Shown: positions 1 through 10,850 of the stretch, in pieces | Position numbering within the stretch: position 1 is the first letter of the stretch | Layout of the letters: every line of letters begins with the position of its first letter | Origin: Fonsecaea monophora | Taxonomy: Eukaryota; Ascomycota; Eurotiomycetes; Chaetothyriales; Herpotrichiellaceae | Length of the DNA: 45,842 nucleotides | Direction: 5' to 3' | NCBI RefSeq assembly: GCF_001642475.1 | Contig: NW_019174105.1 | Location: forward strand, 1 to 45,842 | Program-made: the position numbers and the translations under genes | The notes under the pieces: generated by a model | What the model saw: the letters and a program-made list of their open reading frames with translations, nothing else | Databases searched by the model: none | What the model was told of the DNA's origin: nothing

Positions 1-580
1 CCGAAGGCCTTCGGACTAGCGCCGGTAGGGCCCTGTAAATTACTCGAAGGTATATAGTCAGACGGTCCCCAGGACCTAGCAGAATTCACCATGTTCCTCC
101 GTTGAGTCACATGGGCTACCGGAGTACCTCAAGGCCATAAGGGTCCCGTGTCCCGAACAATAATGAGAGAAGTGTGGGTCTGAATCACGATCAAGCAGGC
201 TAAGAATAAAGACCGGGTCTGCCTAGTGTAGGGATTGATAGGTCGGCGTACTTTGTAGGTGCCGAGGCTCACTCACTCACTCACTGCGTTAAGTCCAGTC
301 CCTGCGGGGCGCGCACGAACTGGGAAAATTGGGGAGGAGAGAGCTAGCTGGCTGGGGACCCCAGAGCCCAAAACCCTGCCTGCTTTTGTTGTGGTCGGCT
401 ATAAATCTCTAAGAACCCCTGCCGTTATCGCAAAGAGACACGAAATCTTTTCATTTGGCTTCGCTGGCAGTAAACGTCCTCGGGTTCCTGCCTCGGTCGC
501 TGCATAAACCGGCCAAATTATACGTGGATTTCTAGATCGTGTTTTCGGAGCAGAACCCCCAACTTCTCTGCTCTGACAAC
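1..580. other. Upstream region of first transcription factor gene
   Basis: No gene is supported here. The window opens with a perfect 14-bp palindrome at 1-14 (CCGAAGG followed by its inverse). A short CACT tandem run lies at about 270-286, and a TATA-like box (TATAAAT) at 400-406 is about 175 bp before the first in-frame ATG. Short open frames in this stretch are small and unconvincing. Confidence 0.6.
400..406 (+). promoter_or_regulatory. TATA-like box of the first Zn2Cys6 gene
   Basis: TATAAAT lies 175 bp upstream of the ATG at 581, a usual distance for a fungal core promoter with a 5' leader of about 100-150 nt. Support is by motif and position only. Confidence 0.35.
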
Positions 581-3132
581 ATGGCTTCGATGATGAATAG
601 TGCTGCGCCGTTTGAGGAGTGGCCACAATCCGAGCAATCGCTGGCCCCGCGAAAGCTTTATCCGGGAGCGATGAGGCGTCGTCGAGCAGATCAGCGAGCC
701 TGCGATAGTTGTCGATACAGGAAGATCAAGGTCAGCATTCCCAGGCCTAATCTCTCGCTTGTGGGACGCGGCGACCGGAATCTTTCGTGTCATGTTAACA
801 TCCGCGATAGTGTGATGTCCGGGATAGACGTCCATGCTCAGGCTGTATTTCGGCTTCGATTATCTGCGAGACCAGCGGCAACGCACCTTCTGCAGGGGGC
901 GCGGACCAGAAGAGGTATGTGATAACACCCTCGTGCCGTTGTTGAGTGAACAACAACAATTTCGCTAACGTGGTCGACTTGTGCAGACTACAACAATTAG
1001 AAGACCAGATTGTGAGACTGACCGAAAAGCTCGCAGCCACCGAAGACCGGGTCAAGTCTCTCTCGGAAGGTCAAGAGAGAACACAGGCCTGTCTCTCTCG
1101 ATTTGTCGACTGCTCCGACGACTGCAGGGCCTCCCAAGGCAGCGCCAGTTTCTCTGGCGTGGGTTACGCAAACAACATGGCTGGAGGACTGAATCCCAGG
1201 CGAAACGATGAACTGGCGCCTTCGAGACATTTCAGTCTTGCTCCACCCTCGAGCCTGAGCACCAGTCCTCCGACACAACTGCATCATTCGGATGGAGAAC
1301 CCCACAACTCTCAGTTCTTCGGTCCCACCTCTGGAGTTGTATTCGCTTCGGCGATCAAAGACTTCATTCAGCGCCAGGGAGGTCCAGGCCACGTTTCGTC
1401 CTCTTCGATTTTTCAAACTGCGCTACACTCGTCAGACACGAGGGTGCCATCGTCAGATGGGGAGATGTCGAAGGCGGCACCTCTCTTGACGTTGCTTCCC
1501 CGGCGGCAACAGGCTCTGCAGCTTCTCGACATTTATCGAGTCCACGTCCAGGAATACACACCCGTGCTGCCTTGGCCCAGCGTTCTCGACAAGTTTGCAC
1601 GGCTGTACGACAGGCCCGTGCGGTCAGGTTGCAAATCCGACTTCATCAAAGACTTTGTCCTCCTCAACGCCGTCTGGAGCATCGGGTCACAGTTGACAGA
1701 GGAGAGCGAGGCCGTGCAGGAGAGCGACAAGAACGAGGTGAGGAGTGGCTGGAGATTCTTCTCGCTCGCCCGCGACCATTACGACCTCGCGGCGCCCAAG
1801 TACGATCTCGACGACGCGGCCATTTGTCTGCTGATGAGCATCTACCTCCAGGGCGCGTCCCTTCTCAACACCTGCTGGGTCTATGTCGGCCTCACCGCAC
1901 GCATCATACAGGACCTAGGGCTGCACATTCGCCCCACGAATCAGCTTGTGACCCCCGCCCAGGTGGAGGTGAGGAATCGGTTGTTCTGGGGCACGTATCT
2001 GGTGGATCGGAAGATTGCCCTGACCCTGGGTCGAACGGTCGCTCTTCTCGACGAAGAATGTTCCGTCGATCTGCCGCGAGATGTCGACCCGGCTACATTT
2101 GGGGGCTCCGACTCGACCGAGATCCTCCGGGTCAGTGTCCAGACGTGTTCCAAACTGCGCGACATCATCAACTTCACCCCGTCACCCAACCACCAAGAAC
2201 GAGACATGACGTTTCTCTTCGAGATGGACAGCGCGCTGAGTCAATACTGGGAGGATTACCCATTGCGAATGAAGGACTTTTCCCAGCCTGACGCCTACGA
2301 CCCGTCGTGTCTCAAGGTCCTGTGCATCCTGATGCAAGCCCGGCTGACCACGATGAGACACTTCACCGACACGTCGCTCAACAAAGACTTTCGGAAGTGG
2401 TGTTTCACGCGATCCGTCCAGATCTCGTTGGTGACGCTGCAGACGGTCAACACGCTGTCCCGCACCGACGACTGGGAGCGGAAGACGGCCTTGTTCTGCA
2501 GCGGCGTCGTCTACGGCCACATCTTCCGTGCCGCCCTGGTCCTCGCCCTGGCCGGCAGCAAGTTCGCCGAGGACCTGGACACTCCGGCCGAGCGGCACCG
2601 CTTCTCGACCCTGTGGGAGTTTCTGCGTGCGGCCTCGTCGCGGCGCACCTCCGTCCTCAAATACCTGCAGCTTTTGGAGGTGCTGGCGAAAGCCCTGGGC
2701 ACGCCGTTGGGTGAAGACGGCCTGAGTCGGACGACGCCGGCGCCCGCTTCCCAGGTCAATAGTGATCAGCAATCACTGCTGGGAGGTCCTCGAGTTGGCG
2801 GCCCCGTGGGGATGCCACCAACTATGCACGATCTCACCAACAGCAACAGTCGTCTGCAGAGCCGGACAGAGTACCCGGGCCAGGAAACTGGAATGCCCAT
2901 GGGCCGATCAACCAGGACACTATTCCCCGCGAATGATCTGCGGATGGGATACAACCCGCCACCAGAGATGCCCGAAGCCCCCAGCTCGGCAGAGGATTCC
3001 GGCTTGGGCACCAACAGTGCCCCCCAGACGGTCGACTTTGACTGGGAGCTCTTCGACCAGATCATGGACTGTGACTCGTCGGCATTCCCAACGTTTCCAC
3101 TCGGTCTTGACATGGACGGATTCGACATGTGA
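581..3132 (+). CDS. Zn2Cys6 fungal-specific transcription factor (799 aa, 3 exons)
   Basis: Exons 581-730, 811-914 and 987-3132. The two introns (80 and 72 bp) rebuild an intact binuclear zinc cluster: Cys41, 44 and 51, then Cys59, 62 and 69, with the first intron splitting the cluster exactly before Cys51. A basic run precedes it. A heptad-like coiled coil at about residues 86-115 should give dimerisation. The middle (about 265-470) is a fungal_trans middle homology region, with the typical run of YLQGASLL, DLGLH and the RNRLFWGTYLVDRK motif. The C-terminus is Pro/Ser-rich with an acidic hydrophobic end (DFDWELFDQIMDCD), a likely activation domain. It is a nuclear DNA-binding regulator; the target genes cannot be told. 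ATG 581 is the first in-frame ATG; 590 and 593 are near alternatives. It is convergent with the next factor. Confidence 0.9.
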
Positions 3133-4060
3133 GCCCGGGGGACGTCAAAGCCGGTTAGTGTGAGGTGTGGAATGAGTAGAATTGCTAAATGGTGAGGACT
3201 ATGGAGGCTCCTCCTCTTCCTCCTCCGTCGTCTATGGTATGGTATGGAAATGTGGGACACGGAGTTTCACGCTCTAGTACGCCGTGAACGACAAGTCGAG
3301 GGCATCGGCCGGTCCGTCCGAGTTCATGTTGCTGCTGAAATCGATTCATCTTTGCGAATTCATAATAAAGACTCACCTCTCACACGAGGTACTTGATTGC
3401 CCCGATCATGAATCCAAAGTAACCAAAATATCACGGGCATGAAAGCTCCCTTGTGTTTTTCAGGCCTGTCTCCATGGAGCGAGTGGCAGGACACGCACGA
3501 TGTGCACAGACCGACGTCCATTCTGAAAATGTAGTCAAGCGAAGGTGCAAAAAGGGGATGGCTACATTACGGACGGTTAGAAAGAAGTAACTAAGGGAAT
3601 GCACGTAATTTGGTTTACAGCAAATGCGTATTCAACACGATCTATTGCCTCAATAGAAGAGTCCTTTGCGTGTAACCCCCCAGTGCATTGTGTATGGGTT
3701 TCAGAACCTTCAAGGTATCTGCCAGGGTAGATGATGAGCAAGCGCGCTTGGTCACTAAGACCAGGGCAAGCAAGGCAGCGAATCCTCCACTAGGAGCTTT
3801 TGTGTTGGTAGGGGTGACTGACTGACTGTCTGACTGACTGGGCCGGTTCAGGTTCTTTAGATAGTGCTTTAGACGGTGGTTTAGACATTCCATTCTCGAT
3901 ATCGAACAGGCATGTCAGCGAATTGGGGTTGTACCACTAATTTGATTTCCGTCGCCTTTCACTGTCACTCGTGCACATCAATATCAACATCAAATCATAC
4001 TGGTAATCACTGCGTAGCAGAAAAATCTCGCTCAGATAAGACAGATAGGTTTCAGGGGAA
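3133..4060. other. Convergent intergenic region between two transcription factor genes
   Basis: No gene seen. It holds the two facing 3' ends. An AATAAA at 3364-3369, about 230 bp after the stop of the upstream gene, may be its polyadenylation signal. A GACT-type tandem run lies at about 3818-3840. Confidence 0.55.
3364..3369 (+). terminator. Possible polyadenylation signal AATAAA
   Basis: A canonical AATAAA sits about 230 nt past the TGA of the first Zn2Cys6 gene. Fungal poly(A) signals are degenerate, so this is suggestive only. Confidence 0.3.
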
Positions 4061-7000
4061 TTAACTGCCACCTGCGTCGCCCGTGCCGCCTCCACCACTA
4101 CCACTACCACCACCGACATTCCCGTTGCCACCACCATAGTTGTTCCCGAAGAAGAAGCCGTCAAACAGATCATACTGGCCTTGCCCATCGCTCCAGTCAT
4201 GTTGGAAATCCAATCCGGTCATGCCAAAGCCCAGATCCAACCCACCGCCCACGTCCAGGTTGAGATCTCCGTCGCCGCCTCCTGTGATGGCGTCGCTCAG
4301 AAAGTCCATACCCGGCAAGCCGGACATAAAGTCGGGGTTGTACGTATTTTGCATGTAGAATGGCTGTTGGTCCTGCTGTTGCCGGTGCCGCGTTTGCGTC
4401 GGCTGTGGGGTGGCAGATTGGCTGTTGAATAGTAACGGGTTGTTGGAAGTACCCATGCCGAAACCGTTGTTGATCTGTGAATTGATGCTGGACGCCGGGG
4501 ACATTTGCTGCTGCCGAGGAGAATGTTGTGATTGCTGTTGCAACGGCGGCATTCCCATTGCCATGGACGTCTGCGGCGATCTTTGCTGTTGTTGGAGGTT
4601 TTGGAGGGGTTGAGGAAAGGAGAAAGATGGTCTGGTACTCGGTTCGAGGTCGTCAGGGAAGAGCTCGCGGAGATCCATGTCGAATTTGGGGGGCGGTCGT
4701 CTAGGCATTGGTTTCGGAGCGATGCGCGGGACAGTCGAGGAGGCCGATGAAGGGTAAGAGTCGATTTGCATTGGCATTGGTTGGGTCTGAGATTGTGCAG
4801 CCTGGCTCTGCATGCTGGATTGACGGGCGAGTGGTTGTCGTGGTTGGTAGTCTCCACGGGGCTCCAGCGAGAAGCCAAATCCAGGTGTAGACATGCACAT
4901 TTGGACAGTGGCCTTGCTCATTCGCTCAAAAGCGTCGCGGCAGGCTTCTGCTGGTGGGCATTTCTCCATGAGATCGCCGAGGACAGATGTCGCAGCGAGG
5001 ACTGTGAAGTCGAAATCATCGAGAGTCTAAGGAGTCATTTAGCGGAGCAACGTGAGCAGAGGAGTGGAGGGTTTCTTACCAACCGCGCTCGGACAGCCGG
5101 AGAATGCCAAACAGCGTACAAGAAGGAGATGCCGGCCATGAATAGGTGATGCGTGGCAAGATATGTGTAATTGACGAGGCGCTGTCGGTGAAGCTGTCTG
5201 TAAAGTTTCAACGTCTTCTGGCCAGCTTCGGCACATTTCAAAAACACCAGATCTTCGTCCTCCTTCTCTTCTAGTCTCAGACTTGACGGGCTGGACACAT
5301 CCTCGGTCGGGCTAAACTCGTTCGCTAGAGGTGCCGGGACACTAAGACTCTGCCGGTAGAGCATAATGACGGCTTGCCAGTAATTGAGCTCCAAGAACTG
5401 TACTGAGAAACTGACTCCAGTGTCCGACGGTTCCGGCGCCGATTCTTTCCATTCATATAGTCGCTGATCGATATCTCGTCGCCACGAACGGAATGAGTCG
5501 AACTTGATTAGGAAAGGTGATGGGAGCTTGGTGTGCATGAACTGATTGCGGCGATTGGTGCCGGTCAGACGAGCTTGTTGGGCTTGCTGATGTTGGAGCA
5601 CTTGCAGAATCTCGGATTGTAGAAGCCTCAAGCGGAAATAGTGGTGCGAGACCCATTTGTAAGTGGGTTCATCTGGCAAGGCTGGCTGCAAAAATCCAGC
5701 TCTTGTGATGTACTTGTCGTCGAGCAGGGAGGGGAACTCGGTGGTTACGACTTGATCTGTAATCCCAAACGGTCTTCCCACACAAGTACTGACCAGGCGG
5801 TCGAAGGTATAAGTGCACCACCAAAGTCGCCTGCGAAGATCACGAATCCATTCTCGTCGTCCCTTTTCCTTCGCGTCGACTGGTCCCAGTGGTTTTGAAT
5901 CCATCGAGGGCCGCGGACCCTGGTGGTCGTCGATGTTGTCTGCGATACCGGTACCATCTTCGTAGTGCAGGCCGAGATCGACGGCCAGCCTCATTGCAAC
6001 GCCAACAATATACCAGAGACCTGGAGCCACAGGTCGAAGCAAGGCAAAGCTGCATAGCAACAACACAGCCTGGAGCTCCTCCAAATCACCATTGGGACGC
6101 TCAGCCGCTTCCAGGGATGAACTCGCAGCCAAAAATGACCCAAGATTGACAATGGCGGAAGCGTGGTATTCCTCGGGTTGAGCTTGTTGCATGGCCAGTC
6201 TGACCCGTTTGTGAGCATAGTCCCCTTGTTGGGAGTTCGGCTGGGGGTCAGAAGAGCCCCAGATAATGCCCGCGCCAATTGCAAACACGATGTTGAGCAA
6301 GTATAGTTCGCGACTGCTGCGTTTCGAAGGATCAATCGAATATGTACGATCAAACAAATCCATGAATTCACCTCGATGGAGGATTGGGATCTGGGGATTG
6401 GCGTGCTCAAAATACAGATGGACCAGCTTCTCGCCTAAAGGACGATCTGGAAATGGAGCCTCCTTAATGGTGGGCTTGGTTTGGAGGCCGAAGTAAGAGT
6501 CTCGCATGGAGCTACCTCCCGATGCGGCCATATTGGGCAACGGACGACTCGGTCGGACACCAGCTCGCTCAGAATTGTTGCAAGACACCGAGCTCTTTAC
6601 AGCAGCCAGTACGACGCGAGCAAACGATATCCCAGATGTAGACCCAAGATATCGTGCGTCGGAAGCGCCTTGCACAGAAACCATGCCGATGTTGGACACG
6701 AGCTTGTTGAGCTTATCGGCATCCTCTTGCTTCTTGTCCCAGTCTTCGTTTTTGATGGGTCGCGGCGAGCCATTACTAGGGGATTGTGGTCCTATCCAAG
6801 AACTCTTTGCGCTCGCAGGCGACTGGACGGGATCACCCAGCTCCTTGGACTCGGCATTGTAGACCTCGCCAGCATTGTAAGGGATCCCATGCGTCTTGAG
6901 CTGCTGCTCGAAATACGCCAGCCGCGTCTCGAGATAGTAGACATAACTTCGGGGAATCTCCCTCTTGGTAATGGGGTCGTAGCCTACGCAGCGAACATTG

Positions 7001-7239
7001 GCCTTTTCGCACGTGGAACACGCAGGGAGACGTTGGTCGCAACGGTTCTTCCTGATCCGACAGCGATTGCAGGCCGAGACATTCCTGAAGGCCGAAGTGG
7101 CCGACGCAGCGGAGAGGGGAGGAGGGGAATTCGTTGAAGCGGCCGCCGCACCATCCTGTGGCGGTTGGTGGAGGGGTTCGTCAGCGGGAAACGCTCGCTT
7201 GTGACCGGCGCTCTGAGGAGAGGAGGCGGAAGAGGGCAT
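4061..7239 (-). CDS. Zn2Cys6 fungal-specific transcription factor (1041 aa, 2 exons)
   Basis: Exons (minus strand) 7239-5080 and 5026-4061, joined in phase 0 by a 53-bp intron with GTAAGA donor and TTAG acceptor. The zinc cluster is Cys57, 60, 67, 74, 77 and 84. It is followed by a linker and a coiled coil (RSYVYYLETRLAYFEQQL, about 97-114) typical of Gal4-type dimerisers. The middle homology region includes RRRLWWCTYTFDRL at about 468 and GRPFGITD after it. The C-terminal 300 residues encoded by exon 2 are Gln-, Pro- and Ser-rich. They end in a Gly-rich acidic tail with repeated LDLGFG/GMDFL-like hydrophobic-acidic blocks, probably a transactivation domain. Without the intron the C-terminal third would be lost, so single-exon gene calls would truncate it. 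The target pathway is unknown. Confidence 0.88.
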
Positions 7240-10200
7240 ATCATGTATCGGAAAGGGACACTGACATCTTCTGCCAGTAGTTCTCGAAAAAGCGCACTAT
7301 CCCTCAGTGCTACGGAGACAGCATGCGAAGTAGACTCGAGCAGCACAGGTCAGCCTTGCGCGTCGTGTGAATGGCCATGGCGGAGCCTGTTTTTCGGCCT
7401 GGGGAGTAGAAACAAGTTCTCGCATATCGCAGAGGATCTCAGTGGCTGGTTGGAGAAAAGGCCTGGCGAACTGCAAGCACAGCGGGCAAATGACGACCAA
7501 GGCTTGCTTATCTCGAGATTGTATCTCAGCAAATCACGTCTCTACATTGTCCACGGCGGGGCAGATAAAACTGCCGCGGTTACATTCGCGAATCGCTAAT
7601 CTGAATTTGGGATCATTTGACAAGCACGCCAGGCACCGAGTACGAGGTGCACAGAAACTATCTACTTAGACACCATTGCCATCACGACGATGACGGAATG
7701 ATTCTATGAGTACCTCATGCATCGACCAAGCCCTTCCCTCTGGCCCAGCGTCCGTCAGATGCCCTATGAAAGAGAAGAGTGATTGACAACCGTCGATGAA
7801 AGGGCTCGGTGGGCAATGAAACGATCACTAGGGAAGAGACCCTATAAGGCTGGTTCGACGGAATGTGCCCTCGCCATCATTTCACGGGGCACAGGCTGCT
7901 AGTCAACGATACAATCTCACCATCGTCTCCGCACTTCTGACGAAACAAGGGTTTGCCCTAAGAAGACCAAGATAAAACACAGGCATTTCCGAAACCTGAG
8001 CGACAATCTCTGGGGTTCAACGAGTATACGATGGACCCGTAGCAAGAAAGACCATACGGCGCTGGTGTTCTTTACTTTCCCTGTTGAAGCAGACTCCTAT
8101 GACAAGAGGGCGATGGACGCTTATGGGAAGACTGGTCTACCTACCGTATGTCAAAAGGTGTGTTATTGAGAAGCTTGGAATACCAAAGTTACGCGGTGAT
8201 CTTTCTCTGCCATTGTCTGGATCATTCTCGGGATTGTCAATGTGTACGTGTCGAACAGTGATCTGCAAAGTGATCCTTTTGTCAGAGAAGCATGTCACTT
8301 GTGGTCCTGCACCGTATGTCAACTTCTGGGTTGTTTGAACTGATGATAGATCGTGGTGTGGTCGATATACACATCAATTGTCACTCCATAATATCGAGGC
8401 CTCAATACTTCGAACACTCACCGAGACTAACCGCCTAGCCTCAGCAACGCAGCCTCGATGGCTATCATATCCATCCTCAGGTCCCTCAACAGCCTTTGTC
8501 AAGGTATCGCCCTGCCAGTCGAGGTCTCGACATGACTGAAAGAGAAGGGATAATTTCCACAGGTCACTCTCACTGGGCACTTGGCGGATCTGGTTCTCGT
8601 GTGGGTGCCATCATCAATCGAAGCATGTCGGTCCCGTGCCAGAGCCACTCCCTAAGCCGTCACTCTGTCCTCTACAACCACGATTCTGGTCTCAGCTTCA
8701 CCCTGACTCCTCCGGACCTCCACCTGTAGGCCGGACTTTTCACTGTCGCGGGGCGCCGGAATGTCTCGGACGTCAGAAGGAATTTTTGCTTGTCCAATCT
8801 GCGACCCCTACTCATGTCCCAAGGATCAAGGGAGCCCAACTCCATCATACCTACAAAACAAGGAAAAAGGCCTAAAACGAAGCAGGTGACCCATTGACTG
8901 CCCAAAAGATCGCCACCAGACGCCCTGCTTACGAAGGGTCAGGGTGTGTCCCCTTCGTTGGACGACCACGATACCTTCCCGCATGGTGGGTCACTGTTTC
9001 CCCCACAACGCCACAATATCCAGCTTTTCCGGCAGTGCATGGACCGGGTGGGTTTTGTCGAAACTGGTCAGAGTTATCGAACCGCGTTGGGGTGAAGCAA
9101 GGACGTTGGGCGCAGGCGGGTCAACGCAGACCAGGCGATCAACCTCCCAGAATTCGGTGTTCCGGGCGTTGTTAGAGTTTGGGTAAGACAAACGAACGGC
9201 AAGGGAGTGTGAGAGACCGAATAGGAGCGAGACACATACCATCCACAGCTTGCAGACTCACCAGAATGCACGAAACACTCGCAAGACTCCATTATTTCCG
9301 ACCAAAGTACCTCGGTGGGTTCAGCTCATGCGGGATCCAGTGGTCTAGATTTGGGGCGTGTCGACCGACGCAGACGTCGTTGTCCATCGGAGACGATGCA
9401 ACTTAATCTGACCGCTACTTGACTGACTTGTCGGGTCGCTTTGCCTTCCCGGGCGAGCTGCGCATGATTCATTTTCGGTAAGTTTGGACAGGTCTGACTG
9501 CTTGTCGGAGGCAAGGTGACAGGTCACACAAAGGCAACGCCTACCTCTCAGCCAGGCCAACCACGGCGATGGGAAGCCGTCCACCCGCTCCCGGACTGGA
9601 CCTTTGACCGTCCTCGACCAGAACAAGTGATCTTCTCACCGGTTGAGGGGGTTAGTGACCGGCAAGGAATGTGCTGGCACCAGGTGGAGGATGCATTGAC
9701 TGAGCGGAAAGTAACGGTTGTGGTATTGCCCAACTCTGCAAGGGAGATGTCAGGTGGCGCCTTGGATATCGGAGATGGGGTTTCCTGAATGAGGCTCCAA
9801 GATGCAAGGCGACGCATGGCACGCAACTCTCTGTGAAGTCCTTTGTGAAACCCAAAAACACATACGACATTGTGCATGCTCTAGGGCCTCTGCCCACGCC
9901 GCTGCAATCTGCAGAACCCGAGGAGCGATTTTTCTCCGACTTCTTCATGTGGGCAGTTGTACTACTCGTACCTCGCCAGCCACGTAGCTGAAGCCGAGCT
10001 AGTTTAGCTGCAAACAATTTTTGTCATGACAAAGCCCTTGTGGTGCTCCTGCAACTAGGTCTTATTTTTCCGGGGCACAGGCATGATGCAGCAAACAGCA
10101 GACCCAGTCTTTCTTCCAATGGAACTGGCTCTTTTGGGCGAGTGACAGCAGGTCTCTTCACTGAGTGACTGAACGATAGGCACACACACCTCGCAAAACG

Positions 10201-10650
10201 GGACAGAAAGGACCACTTGCAGATGATTTGAGAGACGCATCTGGCTTCTCTGGGAAGAGACTTCGTTTGCTATGCACTTCTTCCCTTTAGAACTTGACCA
10301 GAGAAGACGTAAAGGCAAAGGCGCAGGTGCCGTGGGGGTTTGCTCGGTGCTCTTGTTGCGGTCGTTCTAGCCTATGAAATGTCAGCGAACCGTCACACAG
10401 AACGACAATTCTGGTGATTAGTCCATGCAGCAATACTCGAGCGATGTCAAGCTCTCGACGAGTAGGATCGGCTTCAAGATTTTCCGCGTTAACCATGGGA
10501 TGTCGTTGCTGCTCGAAATGGACATTGGGCAAAGGAGCCCACTTGAAGCGAGGGGGGAAAGAGGCCGGGGACGCTAAGGGTGGAGTTGAGTGAGTGCCTA
10601 ACACGCTGCCTAAACTGTACAGCCGATCAACCCCCAATCACCGCCGGGGT
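7240..10650. other. Gene-free stretch, proximal half (upstream of the minus-strand factor)
   Basis: No coding gene, tRNA or mobile element could be supported. Open frames are all shorter than about 120 codons, overlap on both strands, and lack recognisable domains. The first kilobase probably holds the promoter and 5' leader of the minus-strand transcription factor. Base composition looks ordinary, not the AT-rich TA-biased texture of a RIP-mutated transposon. Confidence 0.5.
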
Positions 10651-10679
10651 CGCCGCGTTTAAGCATGTGACCGGGACTA

Positions 10680-10850
10680 ACTAGGACGCAACACTTTACT
10701 GGTACCTAAGCACCTAAAAGTACCTACGAGTACCGAGCATATGGTACTTGTAGATACCTAAGTAGGCACAGTAGTTGGCTAATAGGGTCCTTTACTTAGT
10801 GAATACTTAGATACCTAAGGTACCCAAAGGGGTGTGTACCTGGGCGAACT
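10680..10850. repeat. Cluster of TACCTA/TAGGTA short motifs
   Basis: About ten copies or near-copies of TACCTA, CCTAAG and GGTACC occur within 170 bp, in both orientations, for example around 10700, 10722, 10755 and 10810-10823. Comparable smaller clusters lie at about 11217-11262 and 22590-22660. Similar degenerate motif clouds are common in promoters of filamentous ascomycetes. I know of no settled function. Confidence 0.55.

Noticed and set aside
1572..2772. Several 130-240-codon frames overlapping the first transcription factor on both strands
   Set aside because: They are Arg/Pro-rich shadows of the real frame.
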